Below, one piece after another: positions 33,401 to 45,502 of a DNA stretch of 64,000 nucleotides. Both the position numbers and the translations under genes were made by a program. The DNA lies in the NCBI GenBank assembly GCA_003255065.1, contig QAOA01004742.1:880153-944152 (forward strand), read 5' to 3'. The notes below the pieces were generated by a model that saw only the letters and a program-made list of their open reading frames with translations, ran no database searches and was not told the origin of the DNA. Each line of letters opens with the position of its first letter. Within the stretch, counting starts at the first letter, position 1. This stretch comes from Cercis canadensis (taxonomy: Eukaryota; Streptophyta; Magnoliopsida; Fabales; Fabaceae).

Positions 33401-35472
33401 TTGGTTCGATTTTTCATGGTATCTGTTGCTTCAGAGATTTGTCTAGTGTGTTTCTATTTAGAATTAGTTTGTCAGATCAATGACAAATAATCTGAAATTT
33501 TTCGTTGTACGGTTATTATTTATTTTTTCTCGTGGATTTTATTATTTTTGTGGAAAAAGTTATTCTGGTGCGAGAGCATGTTTCAACTGGTTTATGGATA
33601 ATACTTAAATGATGACATTTCTTCTTGCTAAAATTCTATAATTCCTCTAAATCATGCAGATGCTAGAGTTTAGAGTATTTGATATACCTAATGGGACCCA
33701 ACCCCTTCTAGGCCGCTTGCCATTAACTCCTGGTTCATCTCTAACATGGTTTGGATTTAGCGAAGAAGGCCAACTGAGTTCTTATGATTCTAAGGTATTC
33801 TCAGCTTGATTTTCAGTTAGTGTCGGTATTCAGTACTGTGCCACTATCACTATGCCCCAATAAATGCTTCTCGTTATACAAGCTGAGTTTGTAAGTGTAA
33901 TATGTAGGGTGTGCTAAGGGTGTTCGCTAGCCAATATGGTGGTAGCTGGCTCCCACTCTTCAGGTTCAAAATTAGGTTTATAAATGCGCAATTACTTAAT
34001 TATGTCTATAATTTTTCTTATGCCTAACCTTGTATCTGGTTACCTGTCTCACTAAAACTTCAATGCAGTTCTAATAAAGAGAAGAAGTCTGATGAAAACT
34101 ATTGGGTAGCCGGGTTGAATGCAAGCAAGTTATTTTGTGTGATTTGCAAAAATCCCGAAATCTTCCCACAGGTAGGACAGTTTGATGTCTTCTGTTTTTC
34201 TCCTTTTTCTATGGCTAACCATATATTGATATTCACATCCTTTTCAGGTGATGCCCAAACCAGTGCTCACTCTATTGAATCTTTCATTTCCTCTCGCTTC
34301 CTCGGATCTGGGATCTGAAGCCCTTGAAAATGAGTTTATAATGAATAGCATGCATCTTTTTGAGGTTTGTCCTTGTTATCTTTTTTTAAAATTTCATGGT
34401 CTTTACTCTCAGGCTAGCAGGCCTGCGGTAAGTCTTGATTCATGTTAATCTCATTCATCAAAGATTAAAAAAGGCACCGATTGTTTTATTTTCTAATTGG
34501 TTATTTTGGCTCTAATTTGTCTTCTTTCATAAGTTCTATAATGCTGCTCGATAGCTGAATTGAATATATATACCATGCAGATTCAGAAAAGAATGGAAGA
34601 AATGGCTAGTGCTGGTTTTGACACCAGTTCACTTGATGACGAGGCTTTCACTATGGAAGCAGCACAAGATAGATGCATACTTCGGCTTATTGCATCATGC
34701 TGCAATGGTGAGTTTCTGTGTTATGGTTACCTCACGCGAGAATACCGTTTTCTAACATCATCTCTCCATTTTGTATAATATAGATTCTAAACAACGAAAT
34801 AGTTGTAGTCATGCCTCATGCCTGTATCTATTTCAGGTGATAAGCTAGAGAGAGCCACTGAACTTGTGAAACTTCTATCACTGGAAAAGTCAATGAAAGG
34901 CGCAATAAAACTTGTTACTGCTCTGAAGCTTCCTAACTTAGCTGAAAGGTTCAGTAACATATTGGAGGTAAGCCTTCACCTTCAGCATTTGAAGAAAGTA
35001 CAATGTTCACAAGGATAATAATCTTCACCGTGTGATTTTGTTATGTTATAAACAGGAAAGGTTGCTGCATGAAATGAAGAAAACTACAGAAACTAACCTC
35101 CCACACAACCGTCCTGCATCTATTACAGCTGATGTTCCACTTAGCAGAAGCAAGGTCCCATCTCTGACTGAAGCATCGGAAACAGTTAATTTTTCCTCAT
35201 CTCCAAAATTATCTGCACCTTTATTCACGAAGAAAGTCAAAACACAAGAGGAAGCTAAAGCTGGAACTTATAAAAATGCTGTAATGAATGAAACTGTGAA
35301 GGTAAAGCATACAGGGGATGATAAAAGTGATAGGGAGGGGAAGAAGGTAGGGGAAATGCGTCACGATTTTTCTGTGAAGCTATCAAATAAGCAGCAAGTT
35401 AACAAGTTAGAGGCAAGTACGGCACAATCAAGTCGCCCCTCCAATCCATTTTTGAAGTCATCTATCAAATGA
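29834..35472 (+). CDS. EOL1: CTF4/WDHD1-type WD40 protein (EOL1-like), 12 exons
   Basis: Exons: 29834-30113, 31370-32475, 32614-32790, 32899-33012, 33295-33399, 33660-33794, 33908-33963, 34069-34171, 34248-34364, 34581-34707, 34837-34967 and 35056-35472. Every junction is GT-AG and phase-consistent, totalling 955 residues. The N-terminal third is a WD40 propeller (AHKAAANGLPSFCSILWD, LAAAGDDEGIKLIN, ATSGLDRQVLIWDV). An acidic linker with basic SRKRLRKQ follows, then the central conserved SepB/CTF4 domain (FCLCYNMLG-type block, NPCKGEKNMSTLMYRPF, WSMRFEGEEVKVVA). A helical region and a Lys-rich tail end in NPFLKSSIK. In yeast and animals CTF4/WDHD1 ties the replicative helicase to polymerase alpha at the fork. 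The Arabidopsis homologue EOL1 also interacts with LHP1 in inheritance of Polycomb marks. Like other plant members it lacks the animal HMG box. Confidence 0.93.
30322..30413 (+). repeat. TG microsatellite and long T run in intron 1
   Basis: A (TG)n tract near 30325-30343 runs into an almost pure T tract to about 30413, inside the first intron of the WD40 gene. The true length is likely unreliable in the assembly. Confidence 0.8.
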
Positions 35473-35749
35473 AGTCATTCAAGTTATACCTCTGATGAAT
35501 AATGAAAAAAAAAATCGATAGAGGTATAAAGTAAGTTTATTTGAGAAGGAACCTTGCTTTATCAGAGATAGGAGGTTTCAAAGAAAATAGAATAGGGGGG
35601 AGGGGGGTTGCTTAATTTTTAAAGGACATCATTTAACAAAGGGGGAAAAAAGGGGTAGGCAAGAAAAAACGTATTGTATATAACCGTAAAATTTTATTGT
35701 AATTATTTTTTGAATGCAACCTGAAAATCATATAATTAAACTTAACTAA

Positions 35750-35791
<42 letters not shown>

Positions 35792-36488
35792 TAACTTTTA
35801 CTGAGTCAACTATTATGAGACGGTGCAAGTATTACTTGTGTACAATAAGCACTTTCTTTTTATTGGAAAAATGCGTAGAATCTCATACTTGACGTGTTAA
35901 TTTGCTTGTTTCTATTTTTCATATTTGGAAATGCATAAGTGAGTTTAAACCATAATGGTATATTTCTTTTTTTTTTTTAGAAGATAACTATAATGATTTA
36001 TATATATTGATCGATGAAACAATCAAGCAGAAAGGGGTTTATGGCTTTATGCGCTCTGAATGGTAAGAAAAGAAATTGATAAACACCACTTTTTTTTTTT
36101 AATAGCTAAAAGAATAGAATAGCGGAGACTTGAAGTTAACCTCTCAAATTAGGTGAGAAATAAAAACGCACAAGGACAAGGAAATAATTTTAATTGAAAA
36201 AATTAGTAATTATATGGGTGAACGAGGGCACAACATATCATATGGGTGAAGTGTGAGTGTGACTGTGAAGAGAAGAGAGAGAGAGAGAGAGAGAGGGTTG
36301 TTTCTGTTCCTGGGTGATAGGCCTCTATTCCGGAGCTGAGTTGGGAGAAGTTCTCACTGCAAGGAACCTTAATTAACAACCACATCTCGCCAAGTCTACA
36401 AAACAGCAGGGACAATTTCGTCATTCCATGCCCAACACATTATAGCCCCGCTGATTCTCAACACACTTCCTTCAACCTGAAACCTTCG
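35473..36488. other. Intergenic region between the WD40 gene and the RING-H2 gene
   Basis: AT-rich. It holds a TA microsatellite near 35757-35783, T runs near 35785 and 35970, and a GA run near 36272-36294. The last 100 bp before 36489 is the likely leader of the RING-H2 gene. No gene seen. Confidence 0.5.
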
Positions 36489-37889
36489 ATGACATCGACA
36501 ATGGCAGATGTCACCTACCTTCGCCTCCACGAACCCGATGACGATCCTCATCTTCCTGAGCAAACCCTAACTCTGGATTCCATTCCTTACTGGTCCCATC
36601 ACGATTTCGATTTCTATGCTTCTGATCCAGATTTCCCACCGTCTGATGCCTCTCTCCATCCCCACATCGCCTCTTGCGATACTGCCTTGTCTGAACAATT
36701 TGAATCTACAATCTGTATTCGAGGTGAGGATGACCTCTCGGACCCTAGTTCAATTTCAAACGCCGATCTTTTAGATCGCGAAAACCAGGTAAATTTCGTT
36801 ATGGATCTCTTTCAACAACGTGTTGAGCAATCGCAGGTCATGGGCCTGAGCGATTTGGTTTCGGATAGTGAATCGGGTTTTGGTGTTATTGACGGACACT
36901 GTGATGTGGTTGGTGATGGTTTGGGGCTGGATTTGGGGTTAAGTTTAGGATTTGGTGTCGAGAGGGATTGTGATGACAATTGTGGTTTCATGGTTGAGAG
37001 TTATGGTTCTGTTGGTGGTGCTGGCGACGATGATGATATCTTCATTGGGAGGAGGGTTTCTGGATCTGAACCCGGTGAGGCACCGTCGACGGCAAGCGGG
37101 ATGCAACCTTTTGAGAACTGTGTCCGGCTTGTGGGGTTTGGATCGGATTCGGATGAGGAGGAGAACGGGGTTTTGGGTCTCTATTTGCATTCAGAAGATG
37201 AGTATAATGTGCACAATGAGAACGACGATGCTGCGAGCATCCCTCTTTGTTGGGATTCACTTCAATTGGACGATAACAGGGAGAGTAATGAAGATTTTGA
37301 GTGGGAGGAGGTCGATGGACGAGTCGACGAGAGGGAAGTTTTGAGCATGTTCACGGCTGAGGATGATAGGTCTGTTTCGGTCTCAATGTCGCCAGTAATT
37401 GGGCTAGAAGAAGAAGTAGGTGTTGTGAGGGTTGGAGGCATGGAAAATTTGGAGTGGGAAGTGTTGTTGAATGCCAATAATTTGGACACAAACCCTGATT
37501 TGGACCATGATGCAGAACCTTATTTTGGTGATCATGATGATTATATTTACACTGCAGAGTACGAAATGATGTTTGGGCAATTTACTGAGAATGAGAATCC
37601 CTTAATGGGTCGGCCTCCAGCATCCCTATCTGTTGTTCAGCATCTTCCATCAGTTGTTTTGACCAAGGAAGATGTGGAGAACAAAAATGCACTTTGTGCA
37701 GTTTGTAAGGACGAGTTCAATGTTGGGGAACAAGCAAAACAGTTACCATGTTCACATCGTTACCATGGTGACTGCATTATACCTTGGCTGGGTATTAGGA
37801 ATACTTGCCCTGTCTGTCGTTATGAGTTTCCAACAGATGATGCTGATTATGAGCGTAGGAGGAGCCAAAGATCCGGCCGCAGCTTGTGA
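36489..37889 (+). CDS. RING-H2 E3 ubiquitin ligase, intronless
   Basis: 466 residues from the first ATG; the fifth codon is also ATG (MADVTYLRLHEPDDD), and relatives begin at that point, so the true product may be 462 residues. The long acidic N-terminal region is rich in Asp/Glu and Ser. The C-terminal RING-H2 spans C403-C443 with spacing C-x2-C-x14-C-x-H-x2-H-x2-C-x10-C-x2-C (CAVCKDEF, LPCSHRYHGDCI, CPVC). The tail after the RING is short and Arg-rich. The arrangement matches plant CIP8/RING1-like E3 ligases, which recruit E2 enzymes to ubiquitinate targets. The substrate is unknown. Confidence 0.9.
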   Translation: MTSTMADVTYLRLHEPDDDPHLPEQTLTLDSIPYWSHHDFDFYASDPDFPPSDASLHPHIASCDTALSEQFESTICIRGEDDLSDPSSISNADLLDRENQVNFVMDLFQQRVEQSQVMGLSDLVSDSESGFGVIDGHCDVVGDGLGLDLGLSLGFGVERDCDDNCGFMVESYGSVGGAGDDDDIFIGRRVSGSEPGEAPSTASGMQPFENCVRLVGFGSDSDEEENGVLGLYLHSEDEYNVHNENDDAASIPLCWDSLQLDDNRESNEDFEWEEVDGRVDEREVLSMFTAEDDRSVSVSMSPVIGLEEEVGVVRVGGMENLEWEVLLNANNLDTNPDLDHDAEPYFGDHDDYIYTAEYEMMFGQFTENENPLMGRPPASLSVVQHLPSVVLTKEDVENKNALCAVCKDEFNVGEQAKQLPCSHRYHGDCIIPWLGIRNTCPVCRYEFPTDDADYERRRSQRSGRSL

Positions 37890-40178
37890 TGGTAATTAGG
37901 GGTCAGATATGATTTTGACATTTTTTCTGAGCATTAGGCTGTTAAAATGTGTAGATCTTTTTTGTTAAGAAGAAATGCATGCCTTGGTAATTTTTCCACT
38001 TTTCATGTTGTTGAGACTGAAGTGTAAGAATGCCCCTTCGAATTGTTACACTGGGCTACACCATAGAAATGAAATAATCTTCAAAAATTATACCTGCGTT
38101 GTGTTTTCATGCTTGCAAATGGTGCCCTGTGATCAGGACTTGTCTTTTGTATGTCAGTAAGATTGGCCAACTTCAACTTGAGATTTCAGTTGTTACCAGT
38201 CCTGTTATTGTGTTTGGTGTGTTGTTTATTAGTGGCTTATATGACCTCATTTTCTCGTTATGTATCACAAGTTGCACGAAATTAGAATTGATCAATACTA
38301 AGACAGAAAATACAAGTACCTGAAAATGTAGTTGATGGTTTAGTCGTCTTTGTTGTAACTTTTTGTGCTTTTGAGGGAATAACTCTTAAATGTAGTGCTC
38401 TTTCTTCATAAATTGGAATTCTGGTCAGAAGTATACTCAAAGTTTGGCACAGTAGCCTGAAAATGGAATATGAAGGAATACGAAGATTATATCCTGTGTG
38501 AATGTCGCTTGAAATCTAATATCTGTTGTGGAAGATGTTCTTCGCTGATAGAAAGGTAGAGCTTTTCTTTACTTCCTTAAAGGCTTGTCTATAGAGGTGC
38601 TATTGAAACAAGGGGTGTGGTATAATTGAATTTTGCCACCTTTTGTAAACTGTTCTTTTCTCAAAAGCTGCACTTGTTTTGCAATTTTAAGCAACATTCA
38701 TATGTATCTTGTATGCGGACATGTTATCCTTGGTGGTATCTGTCTAAATTGAATGACCAGAAAACAGATAAAAGATGACCTTAAATAACACCAAAACAAT
38801 TCTCTGTTCTACAAGTTTCCATTATTTGACATATACCAAACTACAAAACAGAGTTGCTGCCACATCATCCTGAAAGAATAGTGTTACTTATACAATAGTG
38901 TGTACAACTATATATGGTTAGCTTGCTTTGAGTTCAATTATACAATTGCGTACAATTATATAGGTTTTCTATTTGAGTTCTGCACAAAAATTAAAAGCTC
39001 TATTTGAGTTAAAAAAAAAAAAAAGTTTGAAGTTTTGGTACGATTAGGGATACAAAAGTTGTATACGAGACGTTGTCTAGAATTTCCTGAGCTATGATCT
39101 ATATAGTATATACAGTACAAAATTACTGATTCGAAACTCCATTTTGACAAGAGTATACACAACTTTTGTACATAAACATTTGTGTGTGGCAGAATCTAAA
39201 TTCTAGTGATTTTACCTTATCTTTCTCTAATTTAGATTTTGCTACACAAACAACTGGTAAAGTTTATGTACTTGAACATTGTAAACATATCGTGTCAAAT
39301 GCTAGTGATTTTCTATGGACGAGTATCTCAATCACAGGCAATAATAGAGTTTTAATTAACATCTCTATTATATATTTAGAGACTAAAAACTCCATTTATC
39401 TTTGCCAATAACCTCTTAAAGGCCCACAGGTGAATACGTGTTAGGCACGTATAATTTATAAACCATAGCATATAATGCGTGCAAGTTAAATGTGTCATTA
39501 TCACCGCCCACCTTCAAATTGAAGTTTATGCCTAGGGGCCAGGGCATCCTTGAGACTGAGATGCCATAAATGCACATCGTTTCACTTCTTTTCCACTTAA
39601 ACATTTGATAACCTTTAGTATAGGATTTAAACTTCTAAGAATGGTATCTTCAGTATCAGGGCATATCCCTTAATATAAATTATTCTAATAAAGTACTTGG
39701 CTTGAGTAGTTTTTTCTTCAGTTACCTTGCAGTAGTTCTAGTTGAAGCACCTTGCCATTTATGTCTTGGTTGAAATATAGACATAGCCACTTACCCAGGC
39801 ATTTATTTTGATTCTTCTAGGAACCAACCCAAGTTTTGACCTGAAGATGGACTCTTGCTAATCGTGGTTACTTCTAGCGTGATTTATTTTGTTGCTTTCT
39901 ACCATATTTTACGCATATTTCGTCAAAAAGAAAAGGTGGTGCCTTCAGCAATTAAACTACATTACCTTTTAAAATTTCTTGTGTCTCTATGTCAATTAAT
40001 TCCTGGTCATTTTACAGAGACAAGTCATCAAAGCATTATTTTGTTACTAATCTTGATCTTACTCGTATTCTTAACTTTCCAATTGTACATTAGCAAGATG
40101 ATCTACGGCACCAAGCATATGTACAACTACATCAAGAAACTGAAATGCCAAGAAACTCGTATAGGTGTCTACTTCATC
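37890..40178. other. Intergenic region between the RING-H2 gene and the bZIP gene
   Basis: The first few hundred bases are probably 3' untranslated region of the RING-H2 gene. An A run lies at about 39011-39024. No further coding sequence is supported. Confidence 0.5.
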
Positions 40179-40185
40179 TATAAAA
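40179..40185 (+). promoter_or_regulatory. Candidate TATA box of the bZIP gene
   Basis: TATAAAA lies about 55 bases upstream of the bZIP ATG at 40240, implying a leader of roughly 25-30 bases. If right, the long open frame at 39855-40253 is upstream of the transcript and not an upstream ORF. Confidence 0.6.
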
Positions 40186-40239
40186 CCTCTGAACCCATTT
40201 CTGATTTTTCTCTCTCTCCCCCACCTGAAAATTTGAGAT

Positions 40240-40881
40240 ATGGAGAGCAATGAGGCTGAGGAAGTCCGTGAATTACCTTATACAGCCTCAACCCATCACC
40301 TTCAAAGTATGTATCCTACCCAGAAACCCATCTTTACCTCAAGCCTCACCAACATGGAAACAGGGGAAGGGTCTGAAGCATACCATATTTTGGCTCATCT
40401 GGATTCATCTCAAGCTCTACACTGTATTCCATTTTACTACTCCCAACTACACTCTTCTAACACTCCGATTCAAATCTCTGGTCATAGATTTTCTCCAAAA
40501 ACATCATCTCATAGTGACAACAACAATTTTGACGAAGCAAAGCTGCTTCTTGATGACCGCAAGAAGAAAAGAATGTACTCTAACAGAGAATCTGCTCGCA
40601 GGTCACGAATGCGGAAGAAGCAACAAATAGAAGCTCTTCAGTATCAAGTTGAAAATCTGCAGATAATGAATCATCAACTCTCTCAGAAGATCATTTACTT
40701 GTTGGAATGCAACCAACAAATACTCCAACAGAATGCCCAACTAAAAGAGAAAGTTTCTTCTCTTCAACTAGCCCTCTCTGACTTGTTAGTTCCTCTAGCA
40801 CATGTTGAGGAAGCTAATCACATTTCCAATGGCCTCATGGCCGAGCCTCCAGCTCGACCAATCACTACTTCCGGAGTATAA
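40240..40881 (+). CDS. bZIP transcription factor, intronless
   Basis: 213 residues. The basic region at about 108-127 (KKKRMYSNRESARRSRMRKK) has the invariant N115-x7-R123. The zipper follows with Leu at 133, 140, 147, 154, then Ile161, Leu168, 175 and 182, so about eight heptads. An intronless small protein with this basic region fits group S plant bZIPs (bZIP42/43-type), which bind ACGT-core elements as homo- or heterodimers in the nucleus. The N-terminal hundred residues are Ser/Thr/His-rich without a known domain. I do not see the sucrose-control uORF peptide of S1 members upstream. The exact subgroup is not resolved. Confidence 0.92.
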   Translation: MESNEAEEVRELPYTASTHHLQSMYPTQKPIFTSSLTNMETGEGSEAYHILAHLDSSQALHCIPFYYSQLHSSNTPIQISGHRFSPKTSSHSDNNNFDEAKLLLDDRKKKRMYSNRESARRSRMRKKQQIEALQYQVENLQIMNHQLSQKIIYLLECNQQILQQNAQLKEKVSSLQLALSDLLVPLAHVEEANHISNGLMAEPPARPITTSGV

Positions 40882-40938
40882 TGCTTTAAGTAACAGGTTC
40901 CAGGTAGAGGTAACGAAAAATATTCGTTGACATCTAGT

Positions 40939-40942
<4 letters not shown>

Positions 40943-41005
<63 letters not shown>
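40943..41005 (+). repeat. 63-base T homopolymer
   Basis: Uninterrupted T run about 60 bp after the bZIP stop codon, followed by a short ATT-rich stretch. It could be a poly(A) tail of an inverted retroelement or a sequencing artefact. No retrotransposed gene is visible next to it. Confidence 0.8.
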
Positions 41006-41009
<4 letters not shown>

Positions 41010-42420
41010 ATTATTATTATATATATAGGATCAAACTTCTGTTTTTATTTCGATGTAAAAAGAAAATCTTGCTTTGTCTATTATATCTAACTATTGATCA
41101 ATTCGGTGCAGTATAAGAATTTCTCCATTTTGTGGATATACAATCCTAGAAATATAGCTGAAAGGAAGATATTGACCTTTCAAGTATGGGATTACTCTAT
41201 TGGCTACGTGCTTGTGCCAATATCAAAGACGTAGGCTAAGAGAGGTGCTGCAAAGACGTATCATTTCTGTTAGAGATGAAATTGAAGAATCCTGCGATTT
41301 AGTACACCTAATATTGCTATTGATTCCGGATCATATGCCCTATAATATGATCTTCACTAGATAGACTATGATACAACCTATTTTGTCCCCACGCTATTTA
41401 AACTGTTAAGCTTAGACCATAGATGGTTTGATACGTAATCTTTTCTCTTTAAAACCGATGGATTATTAATGAAAAGTTAGTCCATTATCCTTGGTCAAAA
41501 CATATTGTTGTAACAATTATTATAAATTCAATAATATGAAACATTAAAGGAAAAAAAAAAAAGTTTATGAAGCTAATGCAAATGCTTCATAAAAGACAAA
41601 ACTTCTAACATCAAGACCAACTCAAGTAGAAAAATGCAAGGAATAAGGTCCAATTTCCACTACCCGAGAGTTCGAAACCAAATTCCAACCATATCCAATC
41701 TTGGAAGCATAGAACTCAAGGTGTCACCAAACTTGGTCACTTATTGATCATCAAATCAGCTCACTCCGAATTTTCTTTACCTTGCTTGATCATTGAACAG
41801 ATCCTTAAAAGACAGGGACCCTTCCTTAGAACGAGCTCAAACGGTTCATTGTACGATCTCCTGTAACCATGCTGATGGCTCCCAATATAAATTTGGTACC
41901 ACTGTTTTTTTTGCTGTGAATTTGTGCCCCCTCTTTTATATGGTCAAAATAGAATAGGACTTTCTGATACTTCACTCAATCATCTTGAACCCAAAAATAT
42001 AATAAAAATCAATCATCTAATTCTAAACAGCTAACCGGGTCCTTAAAGTTATAAACATTGGAACCCCTTATGTTTTGGACCTTTCTATATTATAAAACTA
42101 GCTAAAGTATAAGCTGTTTACAGATTGAAAATGGAATCCGGAACGCGAAACAGTTATAACTATTGCAATCTTACCTCCGGAATGGATAGTAATTAGTAAT
42201 TCCAATTACCTCTTCTACTCTGTGATTAGTGTATTGAATCATATGAAATTAGCAACCCTTTACACATGATTTTTACGTTACAGAGGAATTCAACTTCGGC
42301 TGTGAAGTCATGGTTCTGTGGCCAAAAGCATTATTCCACAAATGCCTCCTAACACTTCCGTCATTTGCACTAACTTGTTTGATGGTATATGCGTTGACGC
42401 TTCTAAATGCAAATATATTG
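41006..42420. other. Intergenic region
   Basis: AT-rich DNA, 1.4 kb, without recognisable genes or repeats beyond short A runs near 41550. It may include the 3' region of the minus-strand gene that ends at 42421. Confidence 0.45.
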
Positions 42421-44914
42421 TCACGTGTTCTTCTTCATTAAGTGTTTCACATTTGTGCTGTTAGGTGTCGTTTCTGCTGCTGGAGTTGATCCATTGCTGC
42501 ATTGGTCTTCAAAACCTACTACTGGATCTGCATATGACCGGAAACAAGGCCATCTAGAAAAAGATTTCCAAGCACAGATTAGCTTCTGGAATACACTATA
42601 AATTTCAGTGTGTAGCATATGCTTAGTTTGATTTACCTGCTTGACTTTATAATTTCATCATCTATTGTTATATGCTCATCAAATAAGTTGCCTGCAAAAA
42701 ATGATATTTACTGTCAACTGAAAGTATGGATTCTTTTCTGTATATGCGTCATAGCTTTCATTTCACTATATAGAATGAAGAATTAAACTCATAATATAAC
42801 GTCAACTAGAAAAAAAAGCATGAACTCTTGCATATAGCTTTTACCTTGCTTTCAGATGCAAATGAATCATATAACAGCATAGAATTATTGTAAATATGGC
42901 CAGGCTATGTATGACTAAGTCAACTGCAGAAATACTTCCCTTTCAAATTCTGAAGATTATATGGTTTAATGCTACCTTCAACTTTATATCAAACGAGCGT
43001 GGGACAGAAATGAAAAGCAAATTAAAAGAAGTTCACAATATGTTAAAATTTCATACAACATCATTATGATTCCTCTTATCTGTCTAAAAATACATTAATA
43101 ACACTTGTAATGTTTTCCTTCACTACTTTTGTGTTCATTTTTTTTTTTAATTTCAATAATTGGAATGCTTTACCATAACATATAACACAAAACAAGATGA
43201 TTGCTCATGGATTTATAAGATTGAAAGGTTAGAATTCATTAAAGGATTAATCCAACCAGTTGTTGAGACCCAAAAAGAGCACTCAAAAGCATACGAGCAA
43301 TTGCAGAAGAAACTATGCACTGCAGAATTTCTTTCTAGCATATGGTTAGTTACACAGTGATGCTAGACATTAGACTACACCTTAAAGAGAAAAAAGTTAT
43401 ATCAACTGTTCCAAAATATTCACCATGGTATGCACAGGGTTCTTACAGCCCGAATTCAAGGAATCCATCATACCAGCCACAGACCAAGGAGGGAAAGCAG
43501 GCATCTTAGACTTATCTTGCTATTTGCTATCATATATATATATAGAGAGAGAGGGAGAGAGAGATTTGTATATTGTTGCATACCTCCATAAAGAGTTTTT
43601 CCTGAGAAATATTTTGCCAGCAACCGACGAGTGTAGTCAGTGTCATGTTTCTTGAATCTCTCAATGCACTGTCTGCTGTCCAGATAACTACAAAATGAAG
43701 AATATGCTAAATTATCTCCACTTGGGCATAGAACTTGCAGTAAATTACACCATCCATCCCAAGATTCATGTCCTCTAGAATACAAGATACATATTTTTAG
43801 GGGCTCTTCAGATTGCATCTTTAAATATATTTATTCTGAAATACTTCTTTCACGAAGTAAAATTTTAATCAGACAATAGAGGCAAATTGAATGGGGGAAA
43901 AATAATTCTTTTGGGAAATCTTACAAGGGAAGGGAGAGGAATGACTAGGCTTGTGCATATTGGCAAATTTGTGAGTTTATAACTGACAATGAAGTCATAT
44001 GACTTAAGAGATCGGCTAAAAAATATTAATTGGCTAAAAAATCACTATTGTAAAGATGAACTAGAATGGATTACATATGCAGGATAAGCAGATCATGCAA
44101 AGCCAAAATTCAATAAAGTAAAATTGAATCAGCAATTTTATGGTACACAACCAAACAGGACTAGTAAGTTGGGGCTATAGTTGGGCACTTCACAATGACA
44201 AGTTCTCAAAATTGGCTTTGAAGTACTACTAGTTCGAGGTCAAGTCTATTAGGGCAGCCAAGAAAATTCCAGCATTTTCTTCCCAAATCACCTGTCTACT
44301 TGCAAATAAATGATTGGTTTACCAAGGCATTATTCACTGAGATGTTAAAATTTCAGGTTATCCAAAAAAAAATGAAGAGAATAAGTGTTACGAAGAACAG
44401 AACAGCTCGTTTCAGTTTCATTGTTGGCATTGTAAGAGAATATAGTTGAAAAAAGGAATACTTCATAGGATTAATAATTCGAATTTATCTTATTCCCTCG
44501 ATGTCTAAACAACTTAACAGAGTTTTAAAGTCAAATCCTTTTCAGTTCAAGATCTCTAAACAAGCAAATAGATATATTCTGTACAGCAAAACAGAAGTTT
44601 GATCAGGGAATAAAAAAGAGATAATAGAGCGGAAGAAGAAAGAGAAAGAAAACTTACTCAAGACCCTCGGCAAAGTCAGGCTTTTTCTCATCTCCATGGA
44701 AGACCCCATTGTTTGCAGCACCTTCCACCTTGCATATATGAATAAAACCCTTGAAATAATCAGCACAAAAATAGATAAGCGTGCATGTGTGAAGAAGCAG
44801 CATGCGAGAGAGAGAGGTGACCTGATTATTGGGAGGAGGAGGGGCTCTGCCTGAGTTATCAGGATTTGGGTCAGGGGGAGGCGTCCGTCGAGGTGAACAA
44901 GGCATGCTCTCCAT
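42421..44914 (-). CDS. Unrecognised five-exon gene
   Basis: Proposed exons on minus are 44914-44822, 44728-44658, 43774-43584, 43441-43381 and 42553-42421. All have GT-AG borders and compatible phases, giving 182 residues. The N-terminus is Pro-rich and acidic (MESMPCSPRRTPPPDPNPDN). The middle has a Cys/Trp-containing block (GHESWDGWCNLLQVLCPSGD; FCSYLDSRQCIERFKKHDTD; YTRRLLAKYFSGKTLYG). The end is RWPCFRSYADPVVGFEDQ followed by a Ser/Thr/Asn tail. No signal peptide, membrane segment or known domain is visible. Exon 4 is the least certain, accepted because it restores phase and an AG-W junction. Intron 2 is about 880 bases and intron 4 about 830. I do not recognise the family. Confidence 0.6.
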
Positions 44915-45502
44915 TTTCTTTCTCGTTTACTTTCACAATGCCTTGTTCGTTGGTAGCCCCTCCAACTTCAAGCTGCTTTTTTTTTTGGGTGTTTTACTTT
45001 GATCACTCAGAAAATTGGAGGTACTAAATTCCCGTAGGGTTTGAACATTTGCCAATGAAGTGATAAGATAGCTTCAACATTTTCGGTAGATATAGCAATA
45101 AACCCGAACTCTATTGGTTTTCACGTAGATAAATTTGAGATAAAAAGCATGACAATTTTTTTTTTCAGTTTGAAACCCTAATATTATGAACACTTTCCTA
45201 AGAATTAAATCAAAATAATTTCTTAGATTTGAAGAAACGGAGAGAGAAGGAAAGATATAAAGTCATCGTACCTTGGAACAGATTGATCGTAGTTTGATTT
45301 CTTGAGAATTAAATCAAAATAATTACTTAACCCATCACGCATGTGAAATAATGTGGAAGAGAGGATGATTAAGTAGAAACGAGTAAACTTGAATTTATAT
45401 ATCTTTTCGTATCTTTTATTTGATCTGTTGTGGCACCATAAAAGGATGAGGCAGGTAAAAAGTGTAAATGGAAGATTTTTTAATACGAGCCCGCACCCGT
45501 CA
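44915..45502. promoter_or_regulatory. Upstream region of the five-exon gene
   Basis: AT-rich spacer that should contain that gene's promoter. No other gene is visible. It ends at the foldback element. Confidence 0.4.

Noticed and set aside
36945-37489. Several open frames in other frames of the RING-H2 gene
   Set aside because: Shadows of a long intronless GC-richer coding region; the sense frame carries the RING domain.
39855-40253. 132-codon frame overlapping the bZIP start, considered as an upstream ORF
   Set aside because: A TATA box at 40179-40185 places the probable transcription start downstream of most of it, and its sequence does not resemble the conserved sucrose-responsive uORF peptide.
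40943-41005. Long T run after the bZIP gene considered as the tail of an inverted retrogene
   Set aside because: The sequence to the right has no coding similarity and no target duplication, so no retrocopy can be supported.
43160-43360. Plus-strand frame with a helical-looking peptide inside an intron of the five-exon gene
   Set aside because: Short, with no neighbouring exons on the plus strand and no recognised similarity.
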